A stretch of 64,000 bases of DNA from Paracoccus haematequi (GTDB taxonomy: Bacteria > Pseudomonadota > Alphaproteobacteria > Rhodobacterales > Rhodobacteraceae): NCBI RefSeq assembly GCF_900631945.1, contig NZ_UZWE01000019.1, forward strand, positions 1 to 64,000. Reading direction: 5' to 3'. A model generated the notes under the pieces. It saw only the letters and a list, made by a program, of their open reading frames with translations. It was not told the origin of the DNA and searched no databases. Shown here one piece after another: positions 58,986-64,000 of this stretch (its first letter is position 1; each line of letters opens with the position of its first letter). A program made the translations under genes and the position numbers.

Positions 58986-59902
58986 GTTCCGGCCTCCAGC
59001 AGCACTTCGACATGGGCGCGGACGGACCGGCCCAAAGCGACCAGATCATAGCCACCTTCCAGGCAGGATACCACCGGGGCCGACAGATCCGCCGCCATGC
59101 CGCAGATCATCCGGGTGACGGCGGCGAAATCGCTGTCATCCCAGTTCAGTTGCGCCAGGGGGTCCGCCGCATGGGCGTCGAAGCCCGCCGAGACGATCAC
59201 CAGTTGCGGACCAAACGCGCGACAGCGGGCCAGGATGTCGCGCCAGGCCGCCTGCCCCGCCGCGCCGTCCGATCCGGGCCGCAGCGGCACGTTCACCACC
59301 TGCCCATGCGCGCCGCGTTCCGTGGCCGCCCCCGTGCCGGGATAGAGGGGCATCTGGTGGGTGGACGCAAAGAAGGCCTGGGATTCGTCCCACAGCAGAT
59401 CCTGTGTGCCGTTGCCGTGATGCACGTCGAAATCCAGCACCGCCACCCGGTCCAGCCCGTGATGGTCCAGGGCGCGCCTGGCCGCGATGGCGGCATTGCC
59501 GAAGATGCAGAAACCCATCGGCTTTTCACGTTCGGCGTGATGGCCGGGCGGGCGCATGGCGACGAAAGCATTCGCGGCCTCACCCACCAGCACGGCATCC
59601 ACGGCGGCAACCGCGCCGCCCACCGCGCGCAGGGCGGCATCCAGGCTGCCGGGCGACAGATGGGTGTCCGCGTCCAGCATCCGCCAGCCTTCGTCCGGCA
59701 CGGCGGCGCGGATGCGGTCCAGATAGGATTGCGGGTGGCAGCGCAGGATCTCGGCCTCGTCGGCGCGCGGCGCCTCGCGCCGGTCCAGGGGCAGGTCGGC
59801 AAGCGCGTCCAGAACGGCGGCGTGGCGGGCCACCTGTTCGGGATGGCCGGGCGGGGTGATGTGGCGCTCGGCGTCGGAATGGGTGAACAGGGCCGTGGTC
59901 AT
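58982..59902 (-). CDS. Histone deacetylase-family protein
   Basis: 306 residues. AMRPPGHHAEREKPMGFCIFGN (catalytic HH), VAVLDFDVHHGNGTQDL (metal Asp and His) and VSAGFDAHAADPLAQLNW with CLEGGYDL, all HDAC/acetylpolyamine amidohydrolase signatures. In bacteria these remove acetyl groups from polyamines or small molecules or proteins; the substrate here is unknown. The conserved place beside xseB is common in Rhodobacterales. Start ATG overlaps the stop of the MFS gene (TGATG). Confidence 0.9.
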   Translation of the reverse strand: MTTALFTHSDAERHITPPGHPEQVARHAAVLDALADLPLDRREAPRADEAEILRCHPQSYLDRIRAAVPDEGWRMLDADTHLSPGSLDAALRAVGGAVAAVDAVLVGEAANAFVAMRPPGHHAEREKPMGFCIFGNAAIAARRALDHHGLDRVAVLDFDVHHGNGTQDLLWDESQAFFASTHQMPLYPGTGAATERGAHGQVVNVPLRPGSDGAAGQAAWRDILARCRAFGPQLVIVSAGFDAHAADPLAQLNWDDSDFAAVTRMICGMAADLSAPVVSCLEGGYDLVALGRSVRAHVEVLLEAGT

Positions 59903-61542
59903 CAGACCTCCATCTTGCCGATCAGGGGCAGGTCGTCCTCGGGTCCGACGCTGTGGCGTTCGATCATGCGGTGGACCAGCGGATCGCCCTCGCCCTGATG
60001 CAGGGCGCGCAGGGCGACGGTGATTTCGGCATCCGACTTGGTGCGGCGCAGGTTGTGGCGGACGTATTCGTCCCAGGTGGCGATGTGATAGCTTTCCGAC
60101 CACAGATCGGGATGTTCCAGATCGCGCAGCAGCGCCCAGTTGCGCGCGCCGTCGCGGCGGCGCACGCCCCGGCGCAGCTGCATCAGGCGCAGGAATTCGG
60201 CCGTGTCCTTCTGCGCGATCCGGTAATCGACCATCACCATGATCGGCCCCGATCGACCCCGCAGATCCAGCCGCAGCGCCGGTTCGCGGAAGCGGTTGAG
60301 CGGCTCCAGATCGGCGGTGCCGAAATCGGGCGCCTTGAACCAGAAGCCGATCACCGCCCCCGCCAGCAGCACGATGCCGGCCGCCGTCAGCGCATCGCCC
60401 AGGCCATGCGCGCCCGCAACGGCGCCCCAGATCCAGGATCCCGCCGCCATGCCGCCGAAGGTCGCCGTCTGATACAGCGCCAGGGCGCGGGCCACGACCC
60501 AGCGAGGCGTCGAAAGCTGCACCGTCACGTTGAACAGCGACAGGGCCAGCACCCAGGACGCCCCGGCAGGCAGCAGCGCCAGGGCGTGCAGCCAGACGTT
60601 CTGGGTCTGGCCCAGTACGACGGCAGACAGGGCAAAACCCGCAAAGGCCATGCGCACGATGTTTTCGTTGTCGAAGCGTGCCCGGATGCGCGGGTTCAGC
60701 GCCGCGCCGACGATGGCGCCCAGACCATAGCAGCCCAGCAATCCGCCGAACAGCATGGATCCCCCCTCGGGGTGGGCCTTGGCGATCAGCGGCAGCAGCG
60801 CCAGCACCGACACGGCGGCGAAACCGAACAGCGCGCCCCGGCCGATCACCTTCATCAGGTTCGGCGACAGGAAGACATAGCGCAGCCCGGCGGCGACAGC
60901 GGGCAGGAACGCCTCGGGCGGCGCGGTTCGAGGGGCGATGTTGGGACGCCAGCGCAGCAGCGCGCCCAGAAGCGGGATATAGGACAGCGCATTGACCGCA
61001 AAGGCCGCAGCCGCGCCGAAAGCCGCGACGATGAAGCCCCCGGCGGCAGGCCCGACGCTGCGCATCAGGTTGAAGCCGACCGAGTTCAGTGTGACGGCGG
61101 CGGGCAAGTCGGCGCGCGGCACCAGATCGCCCATGCTGGCCTGCCAGGGCGGGTTATAGAGCGCCTGCCCCGCCCCGATCAGGAAAGTGAAGGCCAGCAG
61201 CAGCCAGGGCGTCAGCCAGCCCTGCCAGGCGACGACGGCCAGGACCAGCGACACGATGCCCATGAAGCATTGCGCGAACAGCAGGATCGTCTTGCGGTCG
61301 AAGATGTCGGCCAGCGCGCCCGAGGCCAGCGCCAGCAGCATGATCGGCAGCGTGTTGGACGCCTGCACCAGGGCGATCAGCGTGGCGCTGTCGGTCAGCT
61401 GCGTCATCAGCCAGGCCGCGCCCACCGCCTGGACCAGGCCGCCGAAGTTCGAGACCAGCGTCGCGCTCCACAACAGGCGGAAGTCGCGGTGGCGGAACGG
61501 GGCAAGGGCAGAGGGACGGGGTGGCGGCGGCTGCTGGGTCAC
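59902..61542 (-). CDS. MFS transporter with C-terminal soluble domain (EntS-like)
   Basis: 546 residues. The first ~400 form a 12-helix MFS permease of the MFS_3 group (FRHRDFRLLWSATLVSNFGG, NTLPIMLLALASGALADIFDRKTILL, PPWQASMGDLVPRADLPAAVTLNSVGFN). The last ~130 are soluble: LRGRSGPIMVMVDYRIAQKD, FLRLMQLRRGVRRRDGARNW, DEYVRHNLRRTKSD and MIERHSVGPEDD, an antibiotic-monooxygenase-like or ABM-type tail found in this group. Efflux substrate unknown. First gene of the operon leading to dxs. Confidence 0.83.
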   Translation of the reverse strand: MTQQPPPPRPSALAPFRHRDFRLLWSATLVSNFGGLVQAVGAAWLMTQLTDSATLIALVQASNTLPIMLLALASGALADIFDRKTILLFAQCFMGIVSLVLAVVAWQGWLTPWLLLAFTFLIGAGQALYNPPWQASMGDLVPRADLPAAVTLNSVGFNLMRSVGPAAGGFIVAAFGAAAAFAVNALSYIPLLGALLRWRPNIAPRTAPPEAFLPAVAAGLRYVFLSPNLMKVIGRGALFGFAAVSVLALLPLIAKAHPEGGSMLFGGLLGCYGLGAIVGAALNPRIRARFDNENIVRMAFAGFALSAVVLGQTQNVWLHALALLPAGASWVLALSLFNVTVQLSTPRWVVARALALYQTATFGGMAAGSWIWGAVAGAHGLGDALTAAGIVLLAGAVIGFWFKAPDFGTADLEPLNRFREPALRLDLRGRSGPIMVMVDYRIAQKDTAEFLRLMQLRRGVRRRDGARNWALLRDLEHPDLWSESYHIATWDEYVRHNLRRTKSDAEITVALRALHQGEGDPLVHRMIERHSVGPEDDLPLIGKMEV

Positions 61543-61886
61543 GGATACGGTCGCTTCGGGCTTTTCGTCACCCTAGCCAGCGGCGCGCAAGGGGGCAATG
61601 CAGGGCAGGACGACAAGGGCAGACGCGCTTCTTTCCATGGCGATGAAACCAAAACAAACGCGAATTTGTTCCGCCGTCAGCCGATCTTGATGAGACTGCC
61701 GCCCTTTCGCCACAACCCGCGCCCCGCTTCGATCCGGGCTGGGGCGCAAGGCTTGACGACCACTGTCCGTGACGGGCTGATGAACCCCAGCGCGAATCAC
61801 CCCCTGCCCCGACGGCACGGGCGATTCACACGAAATATTGGATGCTGCCGGCGCCCGCGACAGGTCGCCGGATGCCATGAAGGAAC
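61543..61886. other. Divergent intergenic region, no gene seen
   Basis: 344 bp between the MFS gene (minus) and the L,D-transpeptidase gene (plus). No frame with family-like coding was found. On the plus strand ttgacg at about 61754 could be a -35 element, but no good -10 follows at 17 bp. No terminator hairpin was found. Confidence 0.4.
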
Positions 61887-62735
61887 ATGATGATGCGTCT
61901 TGTGACCCTGTTCACGGCGGTCGCCCTGGGGCTTGCCGCATGTGGAAGCAGCCAGCCGGTCACGCTGGCCACTCCCACGGTGCCGCCGATCTATCAGGCC
62001 CGGACCGATACCGGCCCGAACGGAGAGCCGATCCAGATCCCCGCCGTCCGCGCCGCCTATCTGAACGAGCGCAACCAGCGCCAGCAGGTCGCCTATAACG
62101 GGCCGGAAGCGCCGGGCACCATCGTCGTCGATCCCTATGCCCGCGTGCTGTATCACGTCCAGCCGGGCGGTCAGGCGATGCGCTATGGCGTGGCCGTGGG
62201 CCGGGCGGGCACGGGCTATGCGGGCACCGCGACCATCGCGCGCAAGGCGGCCTGGCCAAGCTGGCGGCCGACCGACAACATGATCCGCACCCAGCCCGAC
62301 CTTTACGCGCAGTTCGCGGGCGGGCTGTCGGGCGGGATGCACAACCCGTTGGGGTCGCGGGCGCTGTATCTCTACGAAGGCGGGCGCGACACCTATTACC
62401 GCATCCATGGCACGATGGATCCGTCCTCGATCGGCAAGGCGACCTCGGCCGGGTGCATCCGGCTGTTCAACCAGGACATCATCGACCTGTTTTCGGAAGT
62501 CAGCACCGGCACCACGGTCCATGTCCGCACCCAGGCGGAAAGCATCCGCTATGAAGGACCGATGACCGAAACGCCCGAGGGCTATGTGGTGCCCGCCGGG
62601 CAGGCGCCGATGGCCACGGCCTCTCTGGCCCCGGCCACCGCGCAGGTGACCGATCCCTATGCGGTGACGACCGTCGCCACGCCCTACAGCGCGCCGGTCA
62701 CGACCGTTTCGCCGGTGGAAAGCGCCGTCCAGTAA
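61887..62735 (+). CDS. Lipoprotein L,D-transpeptidase
   Basis: 282 residues. Lipobox with FTAVALGLAACGSS, then a YkuD domain: TIVVDPYARVLYHVQPGG, GVAVGRAGTGYAG, WPSWRPTDNMIR and the catalytic YRIHGTMDPSSIG then SAGCIRL (His and Cys). It forms 3-3 peptidoglycan links or anchors proteins from the membrane. Three successive ATGs; aagga favours the second or third. Second L,D-transpeptidase of this window. Confidence 0.92.
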   Translation: MMMRLVTLFTAVALGLAACGSSQPVTLATPTVPPIYQARTDTGPNGEPIQIPAVRAAYLNERNQRQQVAYNGPEAPGTIVVDPYARVLYHVQPGGQAMRYGVAVGRAGTGYAGTATIARKAAWPSWRPTDNMIRTQPDLYAQFAGGLSGGMHNPLGSRALYLYEGGRDTYYRIHGTMDPSSIGKATSAGCIRLFNQDIIDLFSEVSTGTTVHVRTQAESIRYEGPMTETPEGYVVPAGQAPMATASLAPATAQVTDPYAVTTVATPYSAPVTTVSPVESAVQ

Positions 62736-62758
62736 CGCCGCGCCGCCCCATCCTGCCG

Positions 62759-62784
62759 AAGGCCCCGGTTCGCGCCGGGGCCTT
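62759..62784 (+). terminator. Terminator of the L,D-transpeptidase gene
   Basis: 10-bp stem aaggccccgg/ccggggcctt with a 6-base loop, then tccgttt. It lies 24 bp after the stop. Confidence 0.75.
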
Positions 62785-62853
62785 TCCGTTTGCAAATCGT
62801 GGAAATCTTCCGCAAAATCCGCGCGAAATCAGGCCCGCGCCAAGGATGAAGCG

Positions 62854-63681
62854 ATGCCCAACTATAGCAAGCTGGAACAGGAACTGCTGACCGCCGAACA
62901 GCGCGCCCTGACGGAAAACAGCCGCGGCGCGGCCTTCGGGACGCTGGACGATCCCGGATTGTCCCGGCTGATCGCCGATCTGGACAAGGCTGTCGGCCAG
63001 GCCGGACCCAGGGGCGCGGACGGCCAGGTCGCGGCGGCGGATGTCCTGGCGGCAGCCCTGCGGCGGGCCAAGGCAGAGCGGCGCAAGCGCGGTCAGGCCG
63101 CACAGGGGGGCCAGGGCACTGCGGCGGAAGCTGCCGCCGAGACGCCGAAGCCCGCCGCCCCCAAACCCGCCGCCAAACCTGCCGCCAAACCCGCCCGGCG
63201 CAAGCCTGCCTCTCCGGCGCGGAAGCCTGCGGGCCGCGAAAAGGCCGAGGTGCGCAAGGCCGACCTGCGCACCGGATCGCGCCGCATCGCCAAGGCGAAG
63301 CCCGCGACCGCAGCTCTGGCCGAACCGGCGCCGCAGCCCTCTGTCGTCCCCACGGTTGCGCCCGCTCCGGCCAAATCGGCCGCCCCTGCCGTGACGAAAC
63401 CGGCCTTAGCGGACAAGGCAGACGCGGATCGGAAGCACCAGGACAAGGCCGCCCGGAAAGCCGCAAAAGAGGCCGAGAAGGAGGCCCGCAAGGCGGCCCG
63501 CAAGGCGGAAAAGGATGCGGCCAAGGCCGCCCAGAAGGCTGAAAGAAAGGCCGAAAAAGCCGTTGCGAAGGCCGCGAAGGCCGATCCAGCCAAAACCAAG
63601 AAGACCAAGGGGAAGAAGGACAAGCCCAAGAAGGGCAAGGCGGGCAAGTCGCGTGCCGCCGATCCCCTGGACGCCGCCTGA
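62854..63681 (+). CDS. Lys/Ala/Pro-rich histone H1-like protein
   Basis: 275 residues. A short ordered N-terminus (PNYSKLEQELLTAEQRALTEN, LSRLIADLDKAVGQ) then a long basic low-complexity region with repeated PAAKPAAKPA-like blocks, KAARKAEK-like blocks and a Lys-rich end. Calculated by eye, over a quarter is Ala and about a sixth is Lys. It resembles bacterial histone H1-like and nucleic-acid-binding proteins; the role could be DNA compaction. No Cys, no signal peptide. Start follows aaggatgaagcg. Confidence 0.65.
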   Translation: MPNYSKLEQELLTAEQRALTENSRGAAFGTLDDPGLSRLIADLDKAVGQAGPRGADGQVAAADVLAAALRRAKAERRKRGQAAQGGQGTAAEAAAETPKPAAPKPAAKPAAKPARRKPASPARKPAGREKAEVRKADLRTGSRRIAKAKPATAALAEPAPQPSVVPTVAPAPAKSAAPAVTKPALADKADADRKHQDKAARKAAKEAEKEARKAARKAEKDAAKAAQKAERKAEKAVAKAAKADPAKTKKTKGKKDKPKKGKAGKSRAADPLDAA

Positions 63682-63694
63682 TCCCGATCCGGGG

Positions 63695-64000
63695 ATGGGG
63701 GGACCGATCGCCCTTTGCCGCCGCGCGGTCGGCCGGATGGGACGGGCCGCAGCCGCCTTGGCAGTGCTGGCCCTGCCCGCGCAGGCCTTTCCCGCCGTGG
63801 ACGCCCTGGCCGGACGCCCGCCCGTCCGCCAGTCGGATTCGCTGCGCTGCACCGATGACGGGCGCGACTGCGTGCGGCTGGACCACTATGCCGCCGATGT
63901 CTGCAAGCTGATCGAACGGAACGCGGCGGAGCGCGGGCTGGATCCGAATTTCCTGGCGCGGCTGCTGTGGAAGGAAAGCCGGTTCGAACCCGGCGCGATC
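63695..64000 (+). CDS. Lytic transglycosylase, N-terminal part (cut by window edge)
   Basis: 102 residues are visible and the frame runs off the end. Signal peptide (RMGRAAAALAVLALPAQAF), a Cys-containing linker, and LDPNFLARLLWKESRFEPGAI, which is the start of an SLT lytic transglycosylase domain with the catalytic Glu in KESRFEPGA. It cuts glycan strands in the periplasm. It starts 13 bp after the Lys-rich gene; an ATG at residue 15 is an alternative. Confidence 0.8.
   Translation, partial: MGGPIALCRRAVGRMGRAAAALAVLALPAQAFPAVDALAGRPPVRQSDSLRCTDDGRDCVRLDHYAADVCKLIERNAAERGLDPNFLARLLWKESRFEPGAI

Noticed and set aside
63130..63600. Tandem repeats in the basic protein gene as a separate repeat element
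   Set aside because: They are in-frame codons for Pro-Ala-Lys and Lys-Ala blocks, explained by the protein.

Overview
The window comes from a high-GC alphaproteobacterium of the Rhodobacterales, most likely Paracoccus or a close relative. The basis is the protein types and gene neighbourhoods: rsfS-rlmH-gpmI-envC-ctpA-rppH, rnhB next to a CcrM-type GANTC methylase, dxs-ispA-xseB-HDAC, VPLPA-type C-terminal sorting signals, and a CtrA-type flagellar gene order. It is ordinary chromosome with a few accessory patches, and it has no prophage, CRISPR array or replication origin that I can see.

Region by region: 1-1540 is a graveyard of three decayed insertion sequences (IS66, IS481, IS1182 types). 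Two of the transposase relics are interrupted by related ~50-bp palindromic elements. 1584-7225 (minus) is a cell-envelope, ribosome and glycolysis block (rppH, ctpA, envC, gpmI, rlmH, rsfS). 7226-9601 holds leuC-leuD. 9699-14968 (minus) holds ccrM, rnhB, allA, a sulfotransferase/GT90 hybrid and an Fsr-like exporter. 15234-19372 holds a GntR regulator, a lone TRAP DctM, an L,D-transpeptidase and an extensin-like protein, and a Crp/Fnr regulator follows.

20233-36367 is a flagellar cluster. fliI reads left. flgB-flgC-fliE-fliQ-flgF-flgG-flgA-flgH-fliL read right. motB-flgE-flgK-flgL-flgI read left from the other side. Between the two arms lie a GT2 glycosyltransferase and a tightly overlapping rfbC-rfbB-rfbD-rfbA operon for dTDP-L-rhamnose, so a flagellar or surface rhamnosylation function is a reasonable inference. 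CtrA-like boxes with adjoining GANTC sites lie in front of flgB and flgE.

36466-41974 holds an aldehyde dehydrogenase, a 1-Cys peroxiredoxin and a four-gene glycan block (GT25, unknown, GT-A, GT25). 42042-47083 holds pnp, an Ala/Pro-rich unknown, rpsO, an RTX-repeat protein, rpmJ and tRNA-Val(GAC). 47243-53981 holds an N-formylglutamate amidohydrolase-like gene, qmcA-nfeD, a Nudix hydrolase, an unknown membrane protein, pyrF and clpB. 54122-55900 holds two adjacent secreted proteins with VPLPA C-terminal anchors. 55939-61542 is the dxs-ispA-xseB-HDAC-MFS operon (minus). The right end carries a lipoprotein L,D-transpeptidase, a Lys/Ala-rich histone H1-like protein and the start of a lytic transglycosylase cut by the window edge.

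Start codons were chosen from ribosome binding sites, operon overlaps and family N-termini. Functions come from recognising family motifs by eye; no database search was run.
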